64,000 nucleotides of DNA from Allobosea vaviloviae. Lineage in GTDB: Bacteria > Pseudomonadota > Alphaproteobacteria > Rhizobiales > Beijerinckiaceae. The DNA lies in assembly GCF_001298265.1 (NCBI RefSeq), contig NZ_LGSZ01000054.1, forward strand, positions 42,396-106,395. The letters are read 5' to 3'. A program made the position numbers and the translations under genes. How positions within the stretch are numbered: the stretch's first letter is position 1; every line of letters begins with the position of its first letter. The notes under the pieces are model-generated. The model saw only the letters and a program-made list of their open reading frames with translations, had not been told where the DNA came from and ran no database searches. Positions 1 through 7,238 of the stretch are shown here, one piece after another.

Positions 1-163
1 GGTTTCGCATGACTACGAGGTCAACCTCAAGGCCGAGATCGAGATCATGGCGCTGCACGAGAAGCTCGATGCATTGCGGATGGATCGCATCGATGCCGTG
101 ATTACAGGGCAGCACGAGCAGCAGCGGTTATTGACGCTCTTGCTCGATCAGCGGCCCGACTGA
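1..163 (+). CDS. DUF1003 family membrane protein, C-terminal fragment
   Basis: The frame starting at base 2 is open from the window edge to TGA at 161-163 and gives about 53 residues. It contains DYEVNLKAEIEIMALHEKLD, which I recognise as the conserved C-terminal end of DUF1003 proteins, a family of two-helix inner-membrane proteins of unknown function. The membrane helices lie outside the window. The tail ends in a charged, Gln/Leu-rich helix. It is followed by 139 bp without a gene before the PepSY gene, so co-transcription is unclear. The family call rests on the short motif only. Confidence 0.6.
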   Translation, partial: VSHDYEVNLKAEIEIMALHEKLDALRMDRIDAVITGQHEQQRLLTLLLDQRPD

Positions 164-302
164 ACGACTCGGTGCTTGGCGTCCTTGGGCGCAGATTGCG
201 AAACGGTATAGCCCTGTCCAAGTGACGCCACCCTGGCTGCTGTCAAAGTCTTCTCACGGTCGGCCTTGAAGCCGAGCCGATTCAGTAACCCAGGAGAAGA
301 CT

Positions 303-656
303 ATGAGTTCGCGCAAGATCATTCCGGCCCTCATGGCCGCCACCATCGCCTTCGGCTCGTTCGGCGCAGCGGGCTTGGCCTTCGCCAAAGAGAGCAAGGG
401 CCAGGAAACCAATGAGGCGCAGGTGATGCAGAACGCCAAGATCACCATGCAGCAGGCGATCGCCACCGCCGAGCAGGCCGTCGGCGGCAAGGCGACCGGC
501 TCGGGCATCGACGACGAGAACGGTGTCGTCACCTTCGAGGTCGAGGTCGTCAAGGACGGCATGGGCCACAAGGTGCTGATCGACACCCAGACCGGCAAGA
601 TCACCAAGCAGGTCATGGCCAGCGCCGACAACGACGACGATGGCGACAACGACTGA
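303..656 (+). CDS. Secreted PepSY-domain protein
   Basis: 117 residues. The N-terminus (1-28) is a clear Sec signal peptide with a probable cleavage after AGLAFA, so the product is periplasmic. Residues ~47-105 form a single PepSY domain: the ITMQQAIATAEQAVGGKA segment, then a strand pair and HKVLIDTQTGKIT. PepSY modules are thought to bind or inhibit peptidases or sense envelope conditions; no enzymatic residues are expected. The acidic tail (DNDDDGDND) might bind cations. ATG at 303 follows a good AGGAG. A strong hairpin terminator at 710-737 ends the transcript. A shorter PepSY-like protein lies at 1871-2164. Confidence 0.85.
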   Translation: MSSRKIIPALMAATIAFGSFGAAGLAFAKESKGQETNEAQVMQNAKITMQQAIATAEQAVGGKATGSGIDDENGVVTFEVEVVKDGMGHKVLIDTQTGKITKQVMASADNDDDGDND

Positions 657-709
657 ATTCGGCTGATCGCAGTATACCGCGATCACCGGATGAGGGGCGG
701 CGAAGAGGG

Positions 710-737
710 CGGCCGGTGCATTGCACCGGCCGTTTTC
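710..737 (+). terminator. Rho-independent terminator after the PepSY gene
   Basis: Ten-base arms CGGCCGGTGC and GCACCGGCCG around an ATT loop are followed directly by TTTTC. This would end transcription from the PepSY gene. A near-copy of the 3' arm, T-run and downstream ~40 bp recurs at 1759-1821. Confidence 0.8.
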
Positions 738-784
738 GCGTCAAGCCCTATTCCGACGATTTCGTATACGGCACGACATCTCCC
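726..784 (+). repeat. Intergenic repeat, copy 1 (terminator arm plus promoter-like motif)
   Basis: By eye alignment, this segment matches 1759-1821 across the terminator arm, T-run, TTCCGAC and TTCGTATA elements, with only small indels. Both copies lie upstream of a membrane or secretion gene in the same cluster. The TTCCGAC...TTCGTATA part could be a promoter or an operator for a shared regulator such as the response regulator at 5201. Confidence 0.55.
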
Positions 785-911
785 TGCGATGCGCGACACG
801 CCAGCTTGGAATCGTCGATCGCGATGCGATCGACAGTCCTTCAGCGGCAGCCGCCCCCCGGCAAGCGACCGCTCTTCCGATTCCGATCTGAAATTCGCAA
901 GGAGCGAGACG

Positions 912-1700
912 ATGCCCCCCATTCAAGATGACCGTTCGCATGAACTGCTGAACAAGGTGCCCGAGATCACCGCGTATTTCTGGATCATCAAGATTTTGGC
1001 GACGACCGTGGGCGAGACTGCGGCCGACCTTCTCGCAACCAAACTGGGACTGGGTCTCACCATCACGTCCTATGTGATGGCGGGTCTGTTCCTCGCCGCC
1101 CTGGCGTTTCAGTTGAAGGCGAGGCGCTACATTCCATCGCTCTACTGGCTCGTCGTCGTGCTGATCAGCGTCGTCGGGACGCTCGTCTCCGACAATCTCG
1201 TCGATGGCTTGGGCATCGCCCTTCCGGTCACGTCGGTCGCCTTCGGCCTCATCCTCGCCGGCGTGTTCGTCGCTTGGCAGCGCAGCGAGCGGACCCTCTC
1301 GGTGCATTCCATTCGGACGACCAGGCGGGAGCTGTTCTACTGGGCCGCCATCCTCTTCACCTTCGCGATGGGCACCTCGGTCGGGGACCTTATGGCTGAA
1401 GCAATGGGCTTGGGATACGGCACGGCCGCGTTGGTCTTTGCGGCATTGATCGGCTGCGTCGCACTGCTGCACTACCGCTTCAAGATGAACGGCATCCTGT
1501 CGTTCTGGCTCGCCTACATTCTGACCCGTCCTCTCGGCGCATCGACGGGTGATCTGCTGGCCAAGCCGGTCAGCGCAGGTGGCCTTGGACTGGGCACCGT
1601 CGGCACGAGTCTGCTCTTCCTGGCCGTGATTGTCGGCGTCGTGGCCTATCTCAGCTACAGCAACACGGACCGCATCGAGACTGCCGCCTCGGAGGCGTGA
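912..1700 (+). CDS. COG4705-type multi-pass membrane protein
   Basis: 262 residues from ATG at 912, which follows an AAGGAG site; an upstream in-frame start at 690 would put ~74 Arg/Pro-rich residues before the first helix and overlap the terminator, so I reject it. The protein has about eight hydrophobic helices built from repeated blocks. The motifs TTVGETAADLLA, SVGDLMAEAMGLGYGTA and ASTGDLLAKPVS recur, with conserved acidic residues next to helices, typical of COG4705. Function is not established. A strong terminator follows at 1741-1769. It sits between two PepSY genes. Confidence 0.75.
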   Translation: MPPIQDDRSHELLNKVPEITAYFWIIKILATTVGETAADLLATKLGLGLTITSYVMAGLFLAALAFQLKARRYIPSLYWLVVVLISVVGTLVSDNLVDGLGIALPVTSVAFGLILAGVFVAWQRSERTLSVHSIRTTRRELFYWAAILFTFAMGTSVGDLMAEAMGLGYGTAALVFAALIGCVALLHYRFKMNGILSFWLAYILTRPLGASTGDLLAKPVSAGGLGLGTVGTSLLFLAVIVGVVAYLSYSNTDRIETAASEA

Positions 1701-1740
1701 TCTGCGGGCCTGGTCCGTCTGGGCCGTAAAATAATGCGTT

Positions 1741-1769
1741 CGGCCGGCGGGAATCCCGCCGGCCGTTTT
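1741..1769 (+). terminator. Rho-independent terminator after the COG4705 gene
   Basis: Perfect 11-base arms CGGCCGGCGGG / CCCGCCGGCCG with an AAT loop and TTTT tail. It separates the COG4705 gene from the PepSY/ABC-exporter unit. Confidence 0.85.
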
Positions 1770-1821
1770 CGTGTCCCGGCCTGCTTTCCGACAAATTCGT
1801 ATAGGTCGCGCCACCTCGCCC
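1759..1821 (+). repeat. Intergenic repeat, copy 2
   Basis: Second copy of the 726-784 segment. Shared elements in order are the CCGGCCGTTTTCG terminator arm, TTCCGAC and ATTCGTATA. It ends about 50 bp before the next start codon at 1871, so here a promoter role is spatially reasonable. Confidence 0.55.
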
Positions 1822-1870
1822 CACAGCGCCATGAGCGACATTGGCCTCAGTCACCCGATGGGAGCTCGCC

Positions 1871-2164
1871 ATGTCGAGACATCAAGGAGCCGAACGCAAT
1901 CATTGTTCGGCGCGACTATCGCCGGCGTTGCGCGCGGGCGCCATGACGCCGCGCCTCACGCTCGGCGGCGCCGTCGCTCTGGCGGAGCAGGCGGTGGGCG
2001 GCCGTGCGATCCGGGTTCGCGGTGTCACCCACCGGGGCGCCGCCACGCTCGTGATCGATATCCGATCGCGGCACGGCACGAGCGCGCTCCATGTCGATCT
2101 GGCTACCCAAACCATCACGGTCGAGCGGCCGGTGCCCGTGATGCATCCAGTCGGCCGGGAGTAA
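1871..2164 (+). CDS. Small PepSY-like protein
   Basis: 97 residues from ATG at 1871, which has GGGAG upstream; an in-frame ATG at 1841 would add ten residues. The middle (LTLGGAVALAEQAVGGRAIRV...) matches the start of the PepSY domain of the 303-656 protein, including AVALAEQAVGG, followed by two strands and LHVDLATQTITV. The N-terminus is Arg/Ser-rich without a convincing signal peptide, so location is uncertain. It lies 5 bp upstream of the ABC ATPase and is probably its first operon partner. It may act as a regulatory or inhibitory subunit; this is inference. Confidence 0.6.
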   Translation: MSRHQGAERNHCSARLSPALRAGAMTPRLTLGGAVALAEQAVGGRAIRVRGVTHRGAATLVIDIRSRHGTSALHVDLATQTITVERPVPVMHPVGRE

Positions 2165-2169
2165 TCGCG

Positions 2170-3096
2170 ATGGAGAACACGATGTCGATCACCATCAAGC
2201 ATCTCAAATTGACGCTCGGTTCGACCGAGATCCTGCATGACGTCTCGATCTCCGTGAAGGCCGGCGAGATCTACGGCCTTCTGGGTCCAAATGGCGCCGG
2301 GAAAACGACGTCCATCGCTGCGGCTTTGGGTCTGATGCCTGCCACAAGCGGGCTCATCCGCATTCTCGGACATGATCCGGCCAAGGAGGGTGTCGAGCTC
2401 CGGCGACGCGTCGGCGTCCTGCCCGATCCCAACGGCTTCTACGACTGGATGACGGCATCGAACTATCTGTCGTTCTACGCAGGCCTCTATGGCGCGCGCC
2501 TTTCCCTGTCCGAGGTCCAGAAGCGCCTGGCGCAGGTGGGACTTGAGCCCAAGCTCGGCCAGCCGATCAGGCATTTCTCGCGCGGGATGCGGCAGCGGCT
2601 TGGGCTGGCCCGCGCGCTGATCGCTGATCCGGAGGTCCTCGTTCTCGACGAGCCGACCAACGGCCTCGATCCCCGTGGCCGTCGCGAAATCCACGATATC
2701 CTCATCGGGCTGGCGCGCGACCGCGGCGTCAGCATCCTGCTCTGCACGCATCTCCTCGACGACGTCGAACGTTTGTGTTCCCGCGTCGGCATCATCGTCG
2801 CGGGCCGCACCGTCGCCGAGGGCGCGATCGCGGAGTTGGTCAGGACGCGGCGCGGTCATCGCCATTTCCGCCTGCGTCTCGACGGCGTCTCGCCCAAGGC
2901 CGGCAACCGCGAGGGCCACGTCATGGTGCTCGCGCAGGAGGGCGATTGGACGATCGTCGCCGTCGACCCGTCCGTTCCTCCCGAGGCGGCCTGGAGCGAG
3001 ATTCTCGCCGCCGGATGGCGCGTGACCGAGATCGCGCGCGAAGGCGGCGGCCTCGAGGATCTCTATCTCGATCTGACCGACAGGAGGGCGGCATGA
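2170..3096 (+). CDS. ABC-2 exporter ATP-binding protein
   Basis: 308 residues. Walker A GPNGAGKTT (near residue 40), an ABC signature in the variant form FSRGMRQRLGLARAL, Walker B VLVLDEPTNGLDP and the switch CTHLLDD are all present. The last ~90 residues form the accessory domain typical of NosF/CcmA-like exporters. ATG at 2170 is preferred; ATG at 2182 is an alternative. The stop overlaps the permease start by 4 bp (ATGA), so the two are translationally coupled. Substrate unknown. Confidence 0.88.
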   Translation: MENTMSITIKHLKLTLGSTEILHDVSISVKAGEIYGLLGPNGAGKTTSIAAALGLMPATSGLIRILGHDPAKEGVELRRRVGVLPDPNGFYDWMTASNYLSFYAGLYGARLSLSEVQKRLAQVGLEPKLGQPIRHFSRGMRQRLGLARALIADPEVLVLDEPTNGLDPRGRREIHDILIGLARDRGVSILLCTHLLDDVERLCSRVGIIVAGRTVAEGAIAELVRTRRGHRHFRLRLDGVSPKAGNREGHVMVLAQEGDWTIVAVDPSVPPEAAWSEILAAGWRVTEIAREGGGLEDLYLDLTDRRAA

Positions 3097-3908
3097 CCGT
3101 TCACGCGACCATCAAGGCGGCGAGCGAAAGCCCGCCCTTTCGCTCGCCCGGGAATTTGAACGCCATCGGTCTGATCGCTCGCAAGGAGGCTGGCGAGATC
3201 ATAGTCAGCCCTCGCGGACGGGGCTGGCTCCTCGCCATGGTCGGCGCTCTGTCGGGCTTCTCGCTGCTGCTCGTCGGCAGCACCGAACTCAGCCTGCTCG
3301 ACAATGCCCAGGTCGTCTACGACATGGCCGGCATCGTCATTGCGCTGGGCGCGTTGTTGGCGCTCGTCGTCGGTTCGGACGCCTTTGCGGGCGAACATGA
3401 GCGCGGAAGCCTGACGCCCCTGCTGCTGGCGCCGGTGTCCCGGCGCGGCATCCTCGCCGGCAAGATCGGCGGGCAGATGGTGGCTTGGGCCGTGATGTTC
3501 CTTCTTTCGCTGCCTTACCTTTGGGCTGTCGGCAGCACGGGACAGAATTTGGCGGGCTCGATCCTGGGCCTGGCGCTGTTTGGCACCCCCGTCGTGCTCA
3601 CATTCGGCCTGTTCGCCATGGGGCTTGGCGCACGGCTCGGCAATGTGCGGACCACCATGATGACCATGCTCGTCGTTCTGCTGCTCGCCGCCAGCCCCCT
3701 GCTGATCGGGCCGAGCCTGCGCCAGTCGACGCTCGGCCGCTGGTTCGACGCCGTCAACCCGTTCTCGCATGCGGTCAACGCGCTCGACGCCATGATCATC
3801 GACTCGCTCGGCGTCGCGGCGCAGTCGATCCACCTCGCTGCAATTGTCGCCTGGCTGATCTTCGCGCTCGCCTATGCCGTTCGCCAGACCAACCGTCTCG
3901 TTCGCTGA
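3093..3908 (+). CDS. ABC-2 exporter permease (NosY-like)
   Basis: 271 residues with about six transmembrane helices in the usual ABC-2 membrane arrangement. The motif VGSDAFAGEHERGSLTPLLL after helix 2 and the nearby PVSRRGILAGKI are hallmarks of the NosY/YhaP group (the xxERxxGTlexLLxxPxsR region). It is coupled to the ATPase through an ATGA overlap and followed 11 bp later by a secreted, membrane-anchored protein. The trio resembles exporters that act with an extracytoplasmic partner. There are no nos genes nearby, so a role in copper-site maturation is only a possibility. Confidence 0.85.
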   Translation: MTVHATIKAASESPPFRSPGNLNAIGLIARKEAGEIIVSPRGRGWLLAMVGALSGFSLLLVGSTELSLLDNAQVVYDMAGIVIALGALLALVVGSDAFAGEHERGSLTPLLLAPVSRRGILAGKIGGQMVAWAVMFLLSLPYLWAVGSTGQNLAGSILGLALFGTPVVLTFGLFAMGLGARLGNVRTTMMTMLVVLLLAASPLLIGPSLRQSTLGRWFDAVNPFSHAVNALDAMIIDSLGVAAQSIHLAAIVAWLIFALAYAVRQTNRLVR

Positions 3909-3919
3909 AGGAGGTTCCA

Positions 3920-4471
3920 ATGCGTAAAAATGAAAAGGCGTCCATCGCCATGGCCGCAGGGCTTTTGCTGGCCGCGACAAGCGCACCGCCCGCCTCGGCT
4001 GACGCTGGTCCTATCAGCATCGGTATTTCGCCGGCGACAACCAACGCCGCATCGCCCCAGATGGGCGACCGGCTCGCATTCAATACGGTCATCCGCAACA
4101 CAGGCGACAAGCCCATAGATGGTCTGATCGCCTGGGTCAGCCTCGTCCAGATCGACCAAGGCAAGGAGCAGCCGATCGATCTGGAGGACTGGTCGGCGCA
4201 CAAGGCGATCAGCCGAGCGTCGCTGAAGCCTGGCGAGACGATCAGCACGCAATGGCCGATGCGCCTCATCCAGGCGGGTCACTACCGCGTCGTCATCAGC
4301 GCGGTCAGTCGCGAGGGATCGTCGCTGACGCCGAGCCCGTTCGCCGATTTTGTCGTTCGCTCCAAGCCGGTTGTGGAATCGTCTCGTGTTCTGCCGGTGG
4401 CGCTCGGCCTGCCCTTGCTGATCGGCATGAGCTTCATCGGCTGGCGCAGACGGGGCCGGGATACCGGATAA
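3920..4471 (+). CDS. Secreted CARDB-like protein with a C-terminal membrane anchor
   Basis: 183 residues. Residues 1-27 form a signal peptide ending ASA. Residues ~35-145 look like an Ig/CARDB-type beta-sandwich (FNTVIRNTGDKPIDGLIAWVSL; LKPGETISTQWPMRLIQAGHYRVV). Residues ~155-177 form one helix followed by RRRGRDTG, placing the domain in the periplasm and a basic tail inside. A strong AAGGAGG lies 7 bp before the ATG. The position after the ABC permease suggests an external partner of the exporter. Function not known. Confidence 0.7.
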   Translation: MRKNEKASIAMAAGLLLAATSAPPASADAGPISIGISPATTNAASPQMGDRLAFNTVIRNTGDKPIDGLIAWVSLVQIDQGKEQPIDLEDWSAHKAISRASLKPGETISTQWPMRLIQAGHYRVVISAVSREGSSLTPSPFADFVVRSKPVVESSRVLPVALGLPLLIGMSFIGWRRRGRDTG

Positions 4472-4525
4472 TTTTCGCTGCTGGCATTTTTTCTTCTACG
4501 CGTCGTGCAGGCGAAACAGATTTCA

Positions 4526-5161
4526 ATGTCACAGAATCCGGTGACCGTGCAGAATCGAGACAATCTGATGGACCATCAAGCTATGAACCACGCTGCTTTG
4601 AGCAGGCGTTCCATGGTGACGAAGATCATGCATGCCTTGCTGCTGATCACGGTCGTACACCAGCTCGCCGTCAGCCTGCTTATGGAAGGACCGCGTCCCG
4701 GTCGGTCCGCCGACATATTTTTCACGCTGCACGAATATGGCGGCTACGCCGCCTTTGTCGTTCTCTGTGTATTCTGGATATGGTCGATAGTGCGGCGCGG
4801 AGAAACGAAGTTGGGTGCGTTGTTCCCGTGGTTCTCCGGCGACCGGATCAAGGCTGTCGTAGCCGATCTTCGACTCCACGCCACCGAACTTCGGCGTCGG
4901 CGCTTGCCCGCAGCGGATGATCGACCGCTTGCCAGCGCGATCCACGGACTGGGATTATTGACTGTCACGCTGATGGCCTTGACGGGCGTTCTGCCGGCAG
5001 TTGGTTTGGTTTCGCCGGGATCCGGTCAATTGCTGATCTCGACGCACAAACTGTTCGCGAACCTGATGTGGGCCTACCTCATAGCCCATGCCGGATTGGC
5101 GGTTGTGCATGAAGTGATCGGCGAGCGGGTTCTTCCAAAAATGTTCAGCAAGAATGGCTGA
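4526..5161 (+). CDS. Cytochrome b561-family membrane protein
   Basis: 211 residues from ATG 4526; GTG 4505 and ATG 4568 are alternatives, and none has a strong ribosome site. Four helices carry His residues at the expected ends: KIMHALLLITVVHQL, TLHEYGGYAAF, AIHGLGLLTVTL, ISTHKLFANLMWAYLIAHAGLAVVHEVIG. These His pairs match the b-type heme ligands of the bacterial cytochrome b561 family. It would shuttle electrons in the inner membrane. The two-component pair begins 39 bp downstream. Confidence 0.8.
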   Translation: MSQNPVTVQNRDNLMDHQAMNHAALSRRSMVTKIMHALLLITVVHQLAVSLLMEGPRPGRSADIFFTLHEYGGYAAFVVLCVFWIWSIVRRGETKLGALFPWFSGDRIKAVVADLRLHATELRRRRLPAADDRPLASAIHGLGLLTVTLMALTGVLPAVGLVSPGSGQLLISTHKLFANLMWAYLIAHAGLAVVHEVIGERVLPKMFSKNG

Positions 5162-5200
5162 GCATGGTTTGACCAGCTCGCCAAACGGATCATCGCTATC

Positions 5201-5878
5201 ATGAAGATTCTCGTCATCGAAGACGACAAGACGACGGCGGCCTATATCCAGAAGGGCATGGCCGAGCTCGGGCATGTGATCGACATCGCCGAGACCGGCC
5301 GCAACGGCTTGTTCCTGGCCGCCGGTGAGCCCTATGACGTCATGATCATCGACCGGATGCTGCCCGGACTCGATGGCCTTGGGATCGTCAAGACGATCCG
5401 GGCGGCGGGCGTGCGAACGCCGGTCCTGTTCCTCACGGCGCTTTCAGGCATAGATGACCGTGTCGATGGCTTTCAGGCCGGCGGTGACGACTACCTCGTC
5501 AAGCCCTTCGCGTTCGCCGAGCTGGTCGCCCGTATCAATGCGCTGGCGCGCCGCCCTCCGATCAACGACGTGCAGACGGTTTTGAGAGTTGCCGATCTTG
5601 AAATGGATCTGTTGAAGCGGCGGGTTTCTCGCGCAGGCAAGGACATCGATCTGCAGCCCCGCGAGTTCCGGCTGCTCGAATTTCTGATGCAGAACGCAGG
5701 TCGTCTCGTGACCAGAACCATGCTGCTCGAGCACGTCTGGGAGTATCATTTCGACCCGCGAACCAACATTGTCGAGACGCATGTCAGCCGGCTGCGATCG
5801 AAGGTCGATCGTGATTTCGACAAGGAGCTGATCGAAACCGTCCGTGGCTCGGGATACATGATCCGTGACCCTGCCTAG
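5201..5878 (+). CDS. OmpR-family response regulator
   Basis: 225 residues. The receiver domain (1-~120) has the acidic pocket IEDD, phospho-acceptor Asp in MIIDRMLP, the conserved Thr in LFLTA and Lys in YLVKPF. The C-terminal winged helix (~130-225) has LQPREFRLLEFLMQNAGRLVTR and the VETHVSRLRSKVD recognition helix. It overlaps the kinase gene by 14 bp. The repeated intergenic motif at 726/1759 is a candidate target, though untested. Confidence 0.93.
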   Translation: MKILVIEDDKTTAAYIQKGMAELGHVIDIAETGRNGLFLAAGEPYDVMIIDRMLPGLDGLGIVKTIRAAGVRTPVLFLTALSGIDDRVDGFQAGGDDYLVKPFAFAELVARINALARRPPINDVQTVLRVADLEMDLLKRRVSRAGKDIDLQPREFRLLEFLMQNAGRLVTRTMLLEHVWEYHFDPRTNIVETHVSRLRSKVDRDFDKELIETVRGSGYMIRDPA

Positions 5879-7238
5879 ACTTTTGCGAACGACGAGTTTT
5901 CGTTTCGCCGTTCTCTATGCGCTCGTTTTCACGATATCGGTCGCCGCACTCGGCGCGATCGTCTACGTGACTGTTCGGACAGCTCTCGAAGAGCAGATGG
6001 CGCTGCGGATCGAGGGAGAGATCGAGACCCTTGCACAGGAATACCGTACGCAGGGTCTGGAGCATCTGGTCGCTGCGGTTTCGGCTCGCTTGGGCGCTCG
6101 TGAGCGCGACGCGCTCGAATACATGCTGGTCTTGCAGGACAGGACTCTCGTCACGAGGCGGAAGCTGCCTCTGCCGACCACTGACGGCTGGTCGATCGTC
6201 ACGCCGGCTACTGAGGGTCGAACCAGCGACGAGGAGGCCTCACCCTTATATCTTCGGACCGTTACCCTGGAGGGTGGTGTCCGTCTCGCCGTCGCCAACG
6301 ATCTGGACTGGATCGACGACGTTCAGGAAGCGATCCTCTCGACCTTCGCCTGGGCGCTCGGCGCGACGCTTGTCCTGGCCCTGGCAAGCGGGATCTGGCT
6401 CAGCGCGCGCTTCCTGCGCGGTCTTGATGGAATGACCAGGACGGCCGCGGCCATCGTCGCCGGCGATTTGCAGAGCCGCGTGCTGATCTCCAGCCGCAAT
6501 GATGATTTCGACCAACTCGGCCGCGCCTTCAACAGCATGCTCGACCGGCTCGCCGTGCTCATGGACAGCCTGAAGCAGGTCTCGAACGACATCGCCCACG
6601 ACCTGCGCACGCCGATGTCCCGCCTGAAGCAGAACCTCGACGAGACAGCGCGCGGCGCGGCGACGATCGACGACATGCGCTCCGGCATTCTGAACGCCAC
6701 ACTGCAGGTGGACGAAATCCTGTCCACCTTCTCCGCGCTGCTTCGGATCGCCCAGATCGAGGCCGGCACGAGGAGGGCGGCTTTTTCTCCCGTTGACCTG
6801 TCCGAATTGACCACATTGCTTGCAGGCGACTACGGGGCCGTCGCCGATGATCGCAGTCAAACGATCGCGACGGAAATCGAGCCCTTGGTCTGGGTCGAGG
6901 GCGACCGTGACCTGCTCACGCAATTGATCGTCAATCTCGTCGAGAACGCCATTCGCCATACGCCGGATGGCTCTCGAATCGTGGTTGGGCTGGCCAAACG
7001 CCAGGACGACGTCACGCTGACAGTCGCCGACAACGGCCCGGGGGTGCCCGACGCGGAGCGCGAGCGGATCTTCCGGCGGTTCTATCGCCTTGAGCAGAGC
7101 CGCACCACCACCGGCAGCGGCCTTGGATTGAGCCTCGTCGCCGCCATTGCCGAACTCCACGGCGCCAGCGTGACCGCGCACGACAATGGACCAGGGCTCC
7201 GGATCGAAATCGCATTCCCGCTGAAAGCCGAAGCATGA
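5865..7238 (+). CDS. Sensor histidine kinase (EnvZ/QseC type)
   Basis: 457 residues from a GTG codon at 5865 inside the regulator's 3' end. Helix 1 is at ~12-34, a ~130-residue periplasmic sensor follows, helix 2 is at ~155-175, then HAMP. The phospho-acceptor His lies in SNDIAHDLRTPMSRLK. The ATPase domain has N (NLVENAIRHTP), G1 (VADNGPGVP), F (FRRFYRLEQSR) and G2 (GSGLGLSLV). Its stop overlaps the next start by 4 bp, tying it to the DedA-PAP2 gene. The signal is unknown; the neighbourhood suggests envelope or peptide stress. Confidence 0.92.
   Translation: MTLPRLLRTTSFRFAVLYALVFTISVAALGAIVYVTVRTALEEQMALRIEGEIETLAQEYRTQGLEHLVAAVSARLGARERDALEYMLVLQDRTLVTRRKLPLPTTDGWSIVTPATEGRTSDEEASPLYLRTVTLEGGVRLAVANDLDWIDDVQEAILSTFAWALGATLVLALASGIWLSARFLRGLDGMTRTAAAIVAGDLQSRVLISSRNDDFDQLGRAFNSMLDRLAVLMDSLKQVSNDIAHDLRTPMSRLKQNLDETARGAATIDDMRSGILNATLQVDEILSTFSALLRIAQIEAGTRRAAFSPVDLSELTTLLAGDYGAVADDRSQTIATEIEPLVWVEGDRDLLTQLIVNLVENAIRHTPDGSRIVVGLAKRQDDVTLTVADNGPGVPDAERERIFRRFYRLEQSRTTTGSGLGLSLVAAIAELHGASVTAHDNGPGLRIEIAFPLKAEA

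Noticed and set aside
690..911. N-terminal extension of the COG4705 protein
   Set aside because: It would encode an Arg/Pro-rich segment overlapping a strong terminator; ATG 912 has a ribosome site and begins a normal protein.
1900..2919. A 339-codon minus-strand frame opposite the ABC ATPase
   Set aside because: Shadow of a clear ATPase with Walker motifs; composition is low-information and there is no ribosome site.
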